Positions 27,189-36,012 of a DNA stretch of 64,000 bases are shown in pieces (positions within the stretch are counted from its first letter, which is position 1; every line of letters begins with the position of its first letter). The notes beneath the pieces were generated by a model that saw only the letters and a program-made list of their open reading frames with translations, was not told where the DNA came from and made no database searches. This DNA comes from Terriglobia bacterium (lineage in GTDB: Bacteria > Acidobacteriota > Terriglobia > Terriglobales > Acidobacteriaceae): positions 62,001 to 126,000 of the forward strand of contig JAIQFC010000010.1 of assembly GCA_020073465.1 (NCBI GenBank). The letters run 5' to 3'. Position numbers and translations under genes: made by a program.

Positions 27189-27836
27189 TCATGACCCCTG
27201 CAGGGCGGACGCCGATCCCGATGGCCGTCCCCACGCGAGGAGAGCGCATCCAGCCATAAACGTGACCAAGCTCAGGATCCAAAGGTGATATTCAAATAGA
27301 TATGTGTGAATGCGCGAGTCGGCGACTGCGATGATCCAGGTCTTTCGCGCGTCAGCCACACCTGTGAACTCAGGGTCCACATACTTCCAATCGGAACCGA
27401 ATGCCTGCACAGTGATGCCTGCTCCAGGGTTGAGGCGAGGCAGTTCTACGGTTGTGTCGTCGGGATAGCTCGCAATTTTCTTGTTCCACTCACGCTCGAT
27501 CTTCTGGGCTTCGCCGGGGTCGAGTATTCCGTCGGCAATGACGATTCCTTTGAAATTCCTGAGATAGCGAAACCGAAGCGTAGGCTGGTCAATGCTGTTC
27601 GGAGAATTATTCCTGATCGCAACCGTCACTGCACCAAAATCCTTTTGCTTTTCTGGCACAGAGTTTTGACCACTGCCGGTGGCTGGAATTCCGGACAATT
27701 GCGCCTTCTCAATCCACATCTGAACGGTGGGCTTGGGCTGCAGATAGGGCACAATGGCTGCCACGCCACCCAGTATTCCCGCGGCGGTTCCTAACGCCCC
27801 CAGAAGTTTGGAAATGTCACCAAAAGAGACAGTCAT
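27189..27836 (-). CDS. Two-helix membrane protein of unknown function
   Basis: 215 residues from ATG 27836, with GGAGG 7 bases upstream. One hydrophobic helix near 9-31 and one near the C-terminus (about 184-205) enclose a soluble, beta-rich domain with NNSPNSIDQPTLRFRYLRNFKG, reminiscent of an immunoglobulin-like fold. No family recognised. It lies downstream of rph on the same strand, but a gap of about 100 bases separates them. Confidence 0.75.
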   Translation of the reverse strand: MTVSFGDISKLLGALGTAAGILGGVAAIVPYLQPKPTVQMWIEKAQLSGIPATGSGQNSVPEKQKDFGAVTVAIRNNSPNSIDQPTLRFRYLRNFKGIVIADGILDPGEAQKIEREWNKKIASYPDDTTVELPRLNPGAGITVQAFGSDWKYVDPEFTGVADARKTWIIAVADSRIHTYLFEYHLWILSLVTFMAGCALLAWGRPSGSASALQGS

Positions 27837-27942
27837 TTGGGGACCTCCGACTGAACGAACTTCCAACGGTTGATGATTCTAGTCTTCCACTTGGAATTGT
27901 CCAGTTAGCTAAGACCTTACTGGGACCATGCCGGCCCAGGAG

Positions 27943-28680
27943 CTATTGCCTCAGCGTCAGTCCGCTCAGCACCGCCTGCTGCTTGGCAATCAGCTCCCGC
28001 ACCCCCTGGCCCGCGAGCGCGAGCATCTTTGCTAGTTGGCTGTCGTCGAAGACCTGGTGTTCCGCGGTGGCCTGCACTTCGACCATCTTGCGCCCGGCGG
28101 TCATGACGAAGTTCATGTCGACGTCGGCGCGGGAGTCTTCCTCGTAGCAGAGATCGAGCAGGATTTCTCCATCCACAATTCCCACACTCACTGCTGCGAC
28201 AAAATCTTTCAGCGGGACTGAGGTCAGAGTTCCGGCTTCCACCAACTTTTCCAGGGCGAGGCCCAGCGCAACAAACGCGCCGGTGATCGAAGCGGTGCGC
28301 GTACCGCCGTCGGCCTGAATGACGTCGCAATCGATCCAGATGGTGCGCTCGCCAAGACGAGGAAGATCCGTCACCGCTCGTAGCGACCGCCCAATCAGCC
28401 GCTGGATTTCGTGCGTGCGCCCGCTTTGCCGTCCTCTTGAGACCTCGCGCGGGGTGCGAGTCAGGGTGGAGCGGGGAAGCATGCTGTACTCGCTGGAGAT
28501 CCAGCCTTTGCCGCGGTTCCGCATGAACTGCGGCACGGCTTCCTCAATCGAAGCGGTACAGATTACGCGCGTATTGCCCACTTCAATGAGGACGGAACCT
28601 TCGGCCGTGGAGATGAAGTTCGGCGTGATGGTCACAGGACGAAGTTGGTCGGGAGAGCGGTTATCCGAGCGATAGAACAT
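27943..28680 (-). CDS. rph: Ribonuclease PH
   Basis: Phosphorolytic 3'-5' exoribonuclease that trims tRNA 3' ends. 245 residues. Hallmarks: [33 protein letters not shown] and the phosphate/metal site [19 protein letters not shown]. The C-terminus is typical, without an added RdgB domain. In Bacillus the gerM and rph genes are adjacent; here a methyltransferase gene and a small convergent frame lie between the GerMN gene and rph. Confidence 0.97.
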   Translation of the reverse strand: MFYRSDNRSPDQLRPVTITPNFISTAEGSVLIEVGNTRVICTASIEEAVPQFMRNRGKGWISSEYSMLPRSTLTRTPREVSRGRQSGRTHEIQRLIGRSLRAVTDLPRLGERTIWIDCDVIQADGGTRTASITGAFVALGLALEKLVEAGTLTSVPLKDFVAAVSVGIVDGEILLDLCYEEDSRADVDMNFVMTAGRKMVEVQATAEHQVFDDSQLAKMLALAGQGVRELIAKQQAVLSGLTLRQ

Positions 28681-28762
28681 TCACGAGGGATTGTAACTGA
28701 TTGAGCCCAAACGCGAATGTCTTGCTTGACAGTAGATATGGATCGGTCCGAAGGGCGCGGAG

Positions 28763-28903
28763 ATGATACGTCCCGCAGCCGAGCTGATGAAGGCGGCAAT
28801 GCGTGCGGCCACTCGCGGCACGCACGACTCGGCACGGATTGCCAAGATTCGCGAAATCCTGGAACGCGCCAAGCGGGACATCGACGCCTTGGAAAAATCC
28901 TAG
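28763..28903 (+). CDS. Small helical protein, hypothetical (46 residues)
   Basis: An ATG at 28763 with AAGGG about 7 bases upstream opens a frame of 46 codons that is amphipathic and helical throughout, beginning MIRPAAELMKAAMRAATRG and ending RDIDALEKS. It lies between the start of rph (divergent) and the stop of the methyltransferase (convergent), and its stop is 10 bases before that gene. Composition looks protein-like; no family known. Confidence 0.5.
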   Translation: MIRPAAELMKAAMRAATRGTHDSARIAKIREILERAKRDIDALEKS

Positions 28904-28913
28904 GTCAACCTGG

Positions 28914-29471
28914 TCATCCCTTCTTGAGCAGGGCGGCGTGGCTGCGGCGAATGGACGGACGATCTTGCAGGGTGAAGCCATGCTCGAAGGCCGCCTTCAA
29001 CTCGGCTTCGAAGTGCGTTGATGTTACGTGGCCCTTGGGCTCAGCGAGAAGCAACGAAGCCCCTGCTTTCGAGGCTGCGGCAACCTCGGCGAAGAAACCT
29101 CCCACGTCGGGGAATTCGTGAACCACGGCGAACGCTAATGTGAAGTCGACCAACGACGCGTAGTCTCCCAAACCCATCGAGTCCGGCGAGACAAGCCGAG
29201 CGTCCAGAGCGGCGAGCAGTCCGGCTTTGTCAGCCCGTCGTTTGAGCCGCTCGAGCATTCTCGCTTGGACGTCCACCGCCACTACCCGTCCTGACGTACC
29301 CACCATCCGAAGCAGATCGAGGGTGAAGAAACCCATGCCCGGGCCGGGTTCGAGCACGGTCATGCCCGGGCGAACGCGTCCAGCGAGGATTTCCACGGGA
29401 TTGTCACTCCACCGCCGCAACGGGCAGATCAGAATGTATCCAAGCCATGAGGGGCAGACGCGATGAGCCAT
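28914..29471 (-). CDS. Class I SAM-dependent methyltransferase
   Basis: 185 residues from ATG 29471, which has GGAGGA 5-10 bases upstream; longer frames reaching 30047 are artefacts. The SAM-binding motif is VLEPGPGMGFFTLDLLRM (about 39-56), with the acidic residue in VAVDVQARML. The rest fits UbiE/arsenite-type methyltransferases of small molecules, but substrate is unknown. It follows the GerMN gene by 47 bases on the same strand. Confidence 0.87.
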   Translation of the reverse strand: MAHRVCPSWLGYILICPLRRWSDNPVEILAGRVRPGMTVLEPGPGMGFFTLDLLRMVGTSGRVVAVDVQARMLERLKRRADKAGLLAALDARLVSPDSMGLGDYASLVDFTLAFAVVHEFPDVGGFFAEVAAASKAGASLLLAEPKGHVTSTHFEAELKAAFEHGFTLQDRPSIRRSHAALLKKG

Positions 29472-29518
29472 TCGTCCTCCGTCCTGATTGCAGCATTGCG
29501 AGCTGCACTGGCGTGACT

Positions 29519-30118
29519 CTACTGCGTGGACTGCAGCTGTGTCGTGAGTTGGTTCACATTGGTCACGTCGTAGAACTCGGAGAGGTCGGCGTGTCCCGCA
29601 AGGGTGTCGCGTTCTTTGCCGTCCACGAGAATCTTCACGCGCAAGACTCCTGGGATGTTCGCGGAGATCGTGTGAATCAGCGACGTGACGGTCAGTTCTT
29701 CCACCAGCACGCCGGAGCGGTGGCCATCGGCGAAGGCCGCATTCAGATCCACTACCGCAACTCCGGGGTCGACCAGAAAAACGCTGCGTACGTCCGCGCC
29801 GGGAGCGAGAGCATGCGGTGAGGACTTGTCGAGGTAGATGGTCAGCAAAGCGCGAAGCAGCTCCTCGGCGCGCTGCTGACGGCCGGAAGGCAAGGGGATG
29901 CGCGCTCCCTGTGCCCGCAGGGAGCCATCTTCGTCGTGCGCCACGAACAGCGTGACTTGCTCGGTCGCTCCGGCCACGGGAGGGGCAACTGGCCGAGTGT
30001 CGTTCGAGGCAACCGGCATCGACGCGGCACTCTTCCGCATGTGCCACGCATACACACTCATGCCAAGAACGGCGATGAGAAGCACAGCCATGCCAATTAT
30101 CAGATGGCGCGGGATCAT
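29519..30118 (-). CDS. GerMN-domain envelope protein
   Basis: 199 residues. One N-terminal signal/anchor helix (LIIGMAVLLIAVLGMSVYAW) is followed by a Pro/Ala linker and a GerMN domain (VTLFVAHDEDGSL..., FLVDPGVAVVDLNAAF..., SLIHTISANIPGVLRVKILVDG). GerM in Bacillus acts at the peptidoglycan during sporulation; in non-sporulating bacteria the domain is thought to assist cell-wall enzymes. Its ATG overlaps the amidase stop (ATGA at 30115-30118), indicating translational coupling. Confidence 0.92.
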   Translation of the reverse strand: MIPRHLIIGMAVLLIAVLGMSVYAWHMRKSAASMPVASNDTRPVAPPVAGATEQVTLFVAHDEDGSLRAQGARIPLPSGRQQRAEELLRALLTIYLDKSSPHALAPGADVRSVFLVDPGVAVVDLNAAFADGHRSGVLVEELTVTSLIHTISANIPGVLRVKILVDGKERDTLAGHADLSEFYDVTNVNQLTTQLQSTQ

Positions 30119-31596
30119 GGCGCAGCTCCTAGTTTGTCGCGCGCGGAAGCGACTGCCGTGGCCACGGCGCCCGTGATCAGTTCCTGGTAGTCGGGTGCGG
30201 TGAGTTGTGCCGGGTCGGTTCCTTGCGGAGCGATTTCGACCGCCAGCGCGGCGGCCGTCACGTTATTCAGTGGGCGCAAAGGAGCGGATAGCGTGCGCAC
30301 CGGAATCTGACGCTTTTGCAGTTCCGATGCTACCTCCGCTGCCGCACTCTGGCTGAGAGGCAGAGAAGACTGTTGAGAAGTGCCCCAGGAACGGAAGGGA
30401 CCCCGGTCGTCTCCACCAGAGGGCAGCAACGCCGTATAGAGCCGCACGCCGTGTCCGCTGGAGTCGGCGTGCAGAGCGATGTAGATGGCGGCATGGTTGG
30501 TGTTCGCGAAGGTGGCGCGTTGATCGAGCGTGAGATTCGCGTCGGAGTCGCGCAGTACGAGCGTCGAGATGCCGCGGCTTTCCAGTTGCTGCTTCAGGCT
30601 GCGCGCCAAAGCAACGGTTACATCTTTTTCGAGCAGCGTGCTGCTCAGTGTTTCCCCGTGGTCATCGCCGCCATGGGAAGCATCTACCACTGCGAAGTAG
30701 CGCCGGGCAGTGTTGGAACCGCCCCCGCCGGGCGTGCTCGGTGCCTGCGCCGGAGCCGGCACGGTATTCGGCGCGGTAGTGGGCGGCGCGCTTTGCGCCA
30801 CCGTGGGCATAGCCGAAATCGTGACCGTCCGTCCATTGTTGCCGAAACTGGCCATGACGGGAATCGTGGACTTCACGCTGATGACGGCGGTCCCGTTGGA
30901 CTCGCTGTAAGTGGCCGAGGGAATCGTTTTGCTGCCGAAGGTGAGGGTCGGCGATGCAGGCGCTACCACCGGTTCGCGGGAGAAAGTCATTCGCAACGTA
31001 CCTGGCTCGGTGGAGACCGAGGGATTCACCGGCGAAGAGAAGTTGAAGATCAGTCGCGATGCGTTGTCCCCGGCCAGCGAGGCGGTGAAGTGCGTGGCGA
31101 CGCTGCCGATGAACAGGCGGCCGGACTCCTCGTGCAAAGTGACCGGCCCGCCCAGGATTCGCGGAAGCATGGAACTGAGCGATGGAACGGGCACAAGACC
31201 CCGCCGGTTTTCCATCAGAAACCGGGCCGAGAGGTCGATGTCGTGTCCCTGCACGCGGGCGCGGGTCTTGCCGATGTTGAACTCAGCCTCAACGTTGTTG
31301 TACCGGATTCGCCAGCGCTGCCCGTCGCTTTTCGCGCTGACTTTTCCCAATGGTTCCAGAACTTCGAGCAGACCAACGTAGTCGTGGCCATCGCGCTGCA
31401 CGAGCGGCAGGGAGTAGTTGGCGGCGACGGAATATACCGAGAGGTGTTTCTCCGGGGCGGCGCCGGCAAGCACGAGCGCAGAGAGCACAACCAGGATGCC
31501 CGCGCTGACGATTACTTTACCGCTGCGCGGGGCACGGGATGCACCCACGCCAGCCCGTGCAACGCCGGCGCCGCAATGACGTCTACTCCAGCGCAT
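30115..31596 (-). CDS. N-acetylmuramoyl-L-alanine amidase (Amidase_3) with N-terminal AMIN-like region
   Basis: 493 residues. A signal segment (about 29-47) is followed by a copper-amine-oxidase-N/AMIN-like beta region that binds wall or targets the septum (about 55-255), a Pro/Gly linker, then the zinc amidase domain. Zinc ligands appear as His in VVDASHGGDD, Glu in LLEKDVTVAL and His in IALHADS; catalytic Glu is in AVEIAPQ. The first motif reads DASHGG where most have D(P/A)GHGG. It overlaps the DUF1015 gene by 14 bases and the GerMN gene by 4. Confidence 0.9.
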   Translation of the reverse strand: MRWSRRHCGAGVARAGVGASRAPRSGKVIVSAGILVVLSALVLAGAAPEKHLSVYSVAANYSLPLVQRDGHDYVGLLEVLEPLGKVSAKSDGQRWRIRYNNVEAEFNIGKTRARVQGHDIDLSARFLMENRRGLVPVPSLSSMLPRILGGPVTLHEESGRLFIGSVATHFTASLAGDNASRLIFNFSSPVNPSVSTEPGTLRMTFSREPVVAPASPTLTFGSKTIPSATYSESNGTAVISVKSTIPVMASFGNNGRTVTISAMPTVAQSAPPTTAPNTVPAPAQAPSTPGGGGSNTARRYFAVVDASHGGDDHGETLSSTLLEKDVTVALARSLKQQLESRGISTLVLRDSDANLTLDQRATFANTNHAAIYIALHADSSGHGVRLYTALLPSGGDDRGPFRSWGTSQQSSLPLSQSAAAEVASELQKRQIPVRTLSAPLRPLNNVTAAALAVEIAPQGTDPAQLTAPDYQELITGAVATAVASARDKLGAAP

Positions 31597-32887
31597 AAAC
31601 CGTCAAGCCGCTCAAGAGCTTGGGATAGAAGTCGGTCGATTTCTGGGGCATGACTTCGCCGGCAAAGGCGACGTCGCGCACCTGCTGAATCCGGCACGGA
31701 TTCATCAGGAAGGCCAGATTGGCTTTCCCACCGCGGACCTGCGCCACCGCTTCGGCTGCGTCACGTACATACGAAATGTTCTGCTGGTTGCGGATCGATT
31801 CCTCCGAGAGTTCCAGTACGCCCTCCAGCAGGCATTTGTGGAGTTGCACAACATCGAGCGCTCGCTGGCGCTCCGACAGTCCTGCCAGCAGTTGCGATCC
31901 CGCGGACTTCACACTCTTCAGCAACAAGGCTCGATCAGCCAGAACCGCCAGCAACGCCGTTCCTGAGCTGCTGTGTTCGCGAAGGATGGCCGTGGCCCGG
32001 GCAGCGTCCAGAGCCGGATCCAGCTCCTGAACCTCAAACAGATTGCGGCTGGAAGCTAGGAATGTGCCCGGTGAGAATGAAGACAGCCCGTGCACGACAC
32101 GATGCGTCGGCAAGATCAGCAAGCCGGGGCTGTTCATGTTGAGGAACGTCATCATCGCGTACTCATAGGGCGCACTCGTACTCGCCGCTCCCGATTGAGA
32201 GCGGCGTTCGTTGCGGTAGGTGATCGCAGTTTCGTAGCGGTGATGTCCGTCAGCAATGATGAGTTTCTTGTCTTGCATCCTGCTACGAACAGAGTCTATG
32301 AGGCCAGAATCTGAAACCTGCCAGACTCGGTGAAGCACTCCATATTCGTCGGTGACCTCGATTGCGGGCGGGGCTTGTCTGGCTACGCCAAGGAGCGAAT
32401 CGACCTCGCCAGAGTCCTCATAGACCATGAACAGCTGCCCAAAGTGAGCGCGCGTCGCGCGCAGCAGGTCGAGCCGGTCGGCCTTGGGCTTGGCCAGGGT
32501 CTGTTCGTGCCGGTAAACGACCTTCGCTGAGTAGTCCTCAAGGCGGCCAATCGCGATGAAGCCTTGCCGCTCCCATACCACGGTAGTTCCCGGAGCCGTG
32601 AAGCGCTGCGAATACACATAGATCGACGCGGCCGAATCCTGGTGCAGGATCCCCTCACGCCGCCAGTCGCGAAAACTGGCTGCGGCGCGCGTGTATACGT
32701 TGTCCTCTGTATTGTCCGTATCCAGGCGACGGCCGAGAATGATTCGAACGAGGTTGTACGGGCTGGCAGCGTAATAGCGTTCCTGCATCACCGAGGTAAT
32801 CTTGTCGTAAGGCTGGGTAACCACCTGCGCGGGGGCAGCCCGGCGCGGATCGTACCGCAGAGCAGCAAAAGGGAGTATGTCGGCCAT
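31583..32887 (-). CDS. DUF1015 family protein
   Basis: 434 residues. The family signature is clear: PFAALRYDP near the N-terminus, QPYDKI, SPYNLVRIILG and IADGHHRYETA (about 212-222). Some DUF1015 relatives are serine kinases with a ParB/sulfiredoxin-like fold (SerK), so a kinase activity is possible here but is not shown by sequence alone. It heads the DUF1015-amidase-GerMN operon and is divergent from a VWA gene. Confidence 0.9.
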   Translation of the reverse strand: MADILPFAALRYDPRRAAPAQVVTQPYDKITSVMQERYYAASPYNLVRIILGRRLDTDNTEDNVYTRAAASFRDWRREGILHQDSAASIYVYSQRFTAPGTTVVWERQGFIAIGRLEDYSAKVVYRHEQTLAKPKADRLDLLRATRAHFGQLFMVYEDSGEVDSLLGVARQAPPAIEVTDEYGVLHRVWQVSDSGLIDSVRSRMQDKKLIIADGHHRYETAITYRNERRSQSGAASTSAPYEYAMMTFLNMNSPGLLILPTHRVVHGLSSFSPGTFLASSRNLFEVQELDPALDAARATAILREHSSSGTALLAVLADRALLLKSVKSAGSQLLAGLSERQRALDVVQLHKCLLEGVLELSEESIRNQQNISYVRDAAEAVAQVRGGKANLAFLMNPCRIQQVRDVAFAGEVMPQKSTDFYPKLLSGLTVYALE

Positions 32888-32991
32888 GGGGAGCCTTTGA
32901 TTGTAACAAGATCAGCGGCGGCCCCGGGAAGAGTCCGCCAGGTGAGCCAGTCCCCGGCCCCGGAGCGGGAATGGCTGTGGTGGATTGTCTC

Positions 32992-33044
32992 CTACTTTTG
33001 ACAAAAAGCTTTGTGCCGTGCGGAAAAACCTGTGGTAACATCCG
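32992..33044 (+). promoter_or_regulatory. Upstream box CTACTTTTGACAAA...CCTGTGGTA...TCCG
   Basis: The string CTACTTTTGACAAA and, 39 bases from its start, TGTGGTAACATCCG precede the VWA gene. The same two elements with the same spacing precede the secreted-protein gene at 43171 (42961-43014). The shared geometry suggests a common promoter or operator. Confidence 0.4.
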
Positions 33045-33061
33045 CCTCAGAAGAGGTATTT

Positions 33062-34189
33062 ATGGCCCGCCTGAATGATGGGCGCTGGTCATCTCGCCCT
33101 ACGGCCCTAGCTCGAGCAGTCTCCTCGGCCCAGTCCCATTCGGCCCCTGTCCGCTCGTGCAAAATCGTGTCACTCCGAACGGCATCCGTTGCCCGGGCAG
33201 CTGCTCTCGCCCTCGTGCTCTGCGCGGTATTCGGCGTACCTGTGCGCGCACAGACGACCGACGTCAATGACGTCCACGTAGTCCCGCGCGAACTGGAGAA
33301 GACGAGGGCGGTCCCTAAGGAGACTCTGGTTCCGCCCGGGCTTAGCGCCCGAGTTCGCCCATTGAAAGTAGACGTCGATCTCGTGCTGGTCCCGGTCACC
33401 ATTACCGACCCGATGAATCGCCTGGTAACCGGCCTCGAAAAAGAGAATTTCCAGCTCTACGAAAGCAATTCACAGCAGGAAATCCGCACTTTCTCCAGCG
33501 AAGACGCCCCTGTTTCCCTGGGCGTGATCTTCGACTCCAGCGGCAGCATGAATACCAAGATGGACCGGGCCAAAGATGCTGTCATCGAGTTCTTCAAAAC
33601 CGCGAACCCGCAGGACGAGTTCTTCATGATCACGTTCTCGGATGAGCCGGAAGAGGTCAGTGACTTCACCAGTTCGGTGGACGAAATCCAGAACAAACTG
33701 ATCTACGCCGTGCCCAGAAAGCGAACCGCCCTGCTCGACGCGATCTACATGGGCATGAGCAAAATGCGCCAGGCCAAGTTCGCGAAGAAGGCCTTGCTGA
33801 TCATTTCCGACGGTGGCGACAATCACAGCCGCTACACCGAAGGTGAGATCAAGGCGCTGGTGAAGGAAGCGGACGTGATGGTCTATGCCATCGGAATCTA
33901 CGACCGCTATTTCGCATCGACCGAAGAGCGCCTGGGCCCGGCGCTGCTGAACGACATCACCGAGCTCACCGGCGGACGCGCTTTTACCATTGACAATCCC
34001 AACGATCTGGCCGACGTCGCGACGAAAATCGGGATCGAATTGCGCAATCAATATGTACTGGGGTACCGTCCCAGCAAAGTCGTGCGCGACGGCAAATGGC
34101 GTAAGATAAAAGTGAAACTGATGCCGCCGAAAGGATTGCCGCCTCTACGGGTGTATGCCAGGACGGGATATTACGCACCGGCTGAGTAA
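33062..34189 (+). CDS. Secreted VWA-domain protein, acidobacterial VWFA-related type (copy 2)
   Basis: 375 residues from ATG 33062 (AGAGG 5 bases upstream). A long N-region and signal peptide end near PVRAQ. The domain VDLVLVPVTITDPMNRLVTG, MIDAS motif DSSGSM (about 158), ISDGGDNHSRY and terminal VYARTGYYAPAE match copy 1 at 18608 closely over the whole length. It overlaps the next VWA gene by 35 bases, so the two are co-transcribed. Confidence 0.9.
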   Translation: MARLNDGRWSSRPTALARAVSSAQSHSAPVRSCKIVSLRTASVARAAALALVLCAVFGVPVRAQTTDVNDVHVVPRELEKTRAVPKETLVPPGLSARVRPLKVDVDLVLVPVTITDPMNRLVTGLEKENFQLYESNSQQEIRTFSSEDAPVSLGVIFDSSGSMNTKMDRAKDAVIEFFKTANPQDEFFMITFSDEPEEVSDFTSSVDEIQNKLIYAVPRKRTALLDAIYMGMSKMRQAKFAKKALLIISDGGDNHSRYTEGEIKALVKEADVMVYAIGIYDRYFASTEERLGPALLNDITELTGGRAFTIDNPNDLADVATKIGIELRNQYVLGYRPSKVVRDGKWRKIKVKLMPPKGLPPLRVYARTGYYAPAE

Positions 34190-35213
34190 GTGGACCTCCA
34201 CCAATCTCCTCCTCTTCACGTTTATTCTCTGGGCCGGGGTACAGGTCGACGTGGCGGCGCAGGCCCCCGCCTCAGCCCCGCAGAGTGATTCCAAGCCGGC
34301 CCAATCCGGCGGCGCCCCCACCCAGTCTCAGGATTCTGATCAGAGGATTAACGACAGCGGCGTCTTTGTTTTCCGCAAAGACGTTGACGAAGTTCTGCTG
34401 CATGCCACGGTCGTCGACGACAAGCAGCACATCATTACGAACCTCGACCGAAGTGCATTCACAGTCTTCGAGGATGGCAAGCCGCAGAACATCATTTCCT
34501 TCCACCACGCGGACATCCCGGTTGCCATGGGCATTGTGATCGACAACTCCGGGTCCATGCGCGAAAAGCGCGCCAAGGTAAACCAGGCCGCGTTGAACCT
34601 GGTGCGCGCCAGCAATCCGCAGGACGAAGTGTTCGTGGTCAATTTCAACGACGAGTATTACCTCGACCAGGACTTCACCAACGACCTGCTGAAGATGAAA
34701 GAAGCGTTGGAGAAAATCGATGCTAAGGGAGGCACTGCGCTCTACGAGGCAGTTGTAGCCTCTGGCGAACACCTGAAGCGGAACGCGAGGCTGGAAAAGA
34801 AGGTGCTGTTTGTCGTTACCGACGGGGAAGACAATGCCTCTCGCGAGACGCTGGAGCAGGCTGTGAAACAACTGCAGGAAGAGAACGGCCCCTCGGTCTA
34901 CGCCATCGGGATCCTGGGCGACGAAGAACATCCCAAACGGGCCAAGCGCGCGCTGGAAATCATTGCGCAGCGTACGGGAGGTCTCGCCTTCTTTCCCAAG
35001 ACGTTGGATGAAGTCGATGAGATCAGCCGGACTGTGGCGCGTGACATCCGGAACCAGTACACAATTGGATACAAGCCCACCAATCCCAGGGGTGCGGGCG
35101 GCTTCCGCGCGGTTCGCGTAGAGGCGAAAGCGAAAGGCCAGCGCAAGATGACGGTGCGCACCAAGAGCGGCTACTATGCCGGCACGCAGCCGGCGGCATC
35201 GGGAACCAAGTAA
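34155..35213 (+). CDS. Secreted VWA-domain protein, acidobacterial VWFA-related type (copy 3)
   Basis: 352 residues. ATG 34155 lies within the end of the previous gene in another frame; the signal helix is LLLFTFILWAGVQVDVAAQ. The VWA domain has MIDAS motif DNSGSM (about 130), VTDGEDNAS and a C-terminal VRTKSGYYAGTQPA. Sequence is more diverged from copies 1 and 2 than they are from each other. The product may act together with copy 2 at the cell surface. Confidence 0.88.
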   Translation: MPGRDITHRLSKWTSTNLLLFTFILWAGVQVDVAAQAPASAPQSDSKPAQSGGAPTQSQDSDQRINDSGVFVFRKDVDEVLLHATVVDDKQHIITNLDRSAFTVFEDGKPQNIISFHHADIPVAMGIVIDNSGSMREKRAKVNQAALNLVRASNPQDEVFVVNFNDEYYLDQDFTNDLLKMKEALEKIDAKGGTALYEAVVASGEHLKRNARLEKKVLFVVTDGEDNASRETLEQAVKQLQEENGPSVYAIGILGDEEHPKRAKRALEIIAQRTGGLAFFPKTLDEVDEISRTVARDIRNQYTIGYKPTNPRGAGGFRAVRVEAKAKGQRKMTVRTKSGYYAGTQPAASGTK

Positions 35214-35295
35214 AAATGGCCGCACTCGTTCGTGCTAAGTGCCTGGTCCGATGAGTGTCCTGCTACAGAGGAGACTTGTGGAGCTTGGTCGAACC

Positions 35296-35982
35296 TCAGG
35301 GGCGCGGATTGAACGGGATGCTAACCTCGATCGTGGTTTGCGAAGGGCTGGCAGTGTAGACCCACTGCTTCACTGCTTTCAGCGCGGATTCTGAAAGAAT
35401 TGGATTCCCCCCCAACACCTGGACGCTGTCCACGCTTCCCTTTGGTGAAACAGTCACTGACAGGCGCACTGTTCCGCCGATGCGAAGCCGCTGCAGGGTG
35501 TCAGGGTATTCCGGTTCGACGCGGGTGATGAGCCTGCGTTCGGTATTGGCTCCGGCTTGCAGGATGGTAAGGATCTTCACGCCCTCGACCGGGAGATCGC
35601 TGTCCACATAGCCAATGGCGCCCTTTGTTTTGCCCACGTAGTGGATGATTTCAGCATCCGAGGCCAGGACTTTCGGCATTAAGCCAGTGCCAGTGAAGAC
35701 CAGGGTGCGATAGTGCGTTTGCAACACGTCATCGCTCTTGCCGATGTATCGCTTGAGGAAGGCCTCGTGAGCCATACCACTTTTGGCAAGTACGGGTTCG
35801 ACGTGCGAGCCATCGCGGAGCGATCTTTTTTCCGCGAGGAAGACGCTTCTGAGTTCGGCCGCGGTTATGGAGTCCGCTCGCACGCTGGGGTTGGCAACGA
35901 TCTTGACACCGCCAGCCGAGGCGTGGACCGAGCCGAACATCACGACGGCGGCAACAAGGGGAAGTAGTCTGTAGCTCTTCAT
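35296..35982 (-). CDS. Fusion of PstS-like substrate-binding domain and TonB C-terminal domain
   Basis: 228 residues with a signal peptide ending near ASA (about 23). Residues about 25-140 resemble a phosphate-type periplasmic binding fold (VKIVANPSVRADSITAAELRSVF..., THYRTLVFTGTG, GAIGYVD). Residues about 148-228 are a TonB C-terminal domain (VEPEYPDTLQRLRIGGTVRL, VKQWVYTASP). ATG 35982 has AGGAG 6 bases upstream. It follows a porin gene by 30 bases, so it may couple to that channel. The fusion is unusual because the TonB part has no membrane-anchored, Pro-rich spanner. Confidence 0.85.
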   Translation of the reverse strand: MKSYRLLPLVAAVVMFGSVHASAGGVKIVANPSVRADSITAAELRSVFLAEKRSLRDGSHVEPVLAKSGMAHEAFLKRYIGKSDDVLQTHYRTLVFTGTGLMPKVLASDAEIIHYVGKTKGAIGYVDSDLPVEGVKILTILQAGANTERRLITRVEPEYPDTLQRLRIGGTVRLSVTVSPKGSVDSVQVLGGNPILSESALKAVKQWVYTASPSQTTIEVSIPFNPRP

Positions 35983-36012
35983 CGCATTCTCCTGTTTCGT
36001 GCCTCCATCGGC

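Noticed and set aside
28914..30047. Methyltransferase start at 30047 giving 377 residues
   Set aside because: The extra 190 residues are antisense-like, out of frame with the GerMN gene they overlap; ATG 29471 has a GGAGGA site and fits the family length.
30316..31653. 445-codon antisense frame over the amidase gene
   Set aside because: Arg/Gly-rich shadow of a well-supported amidase.
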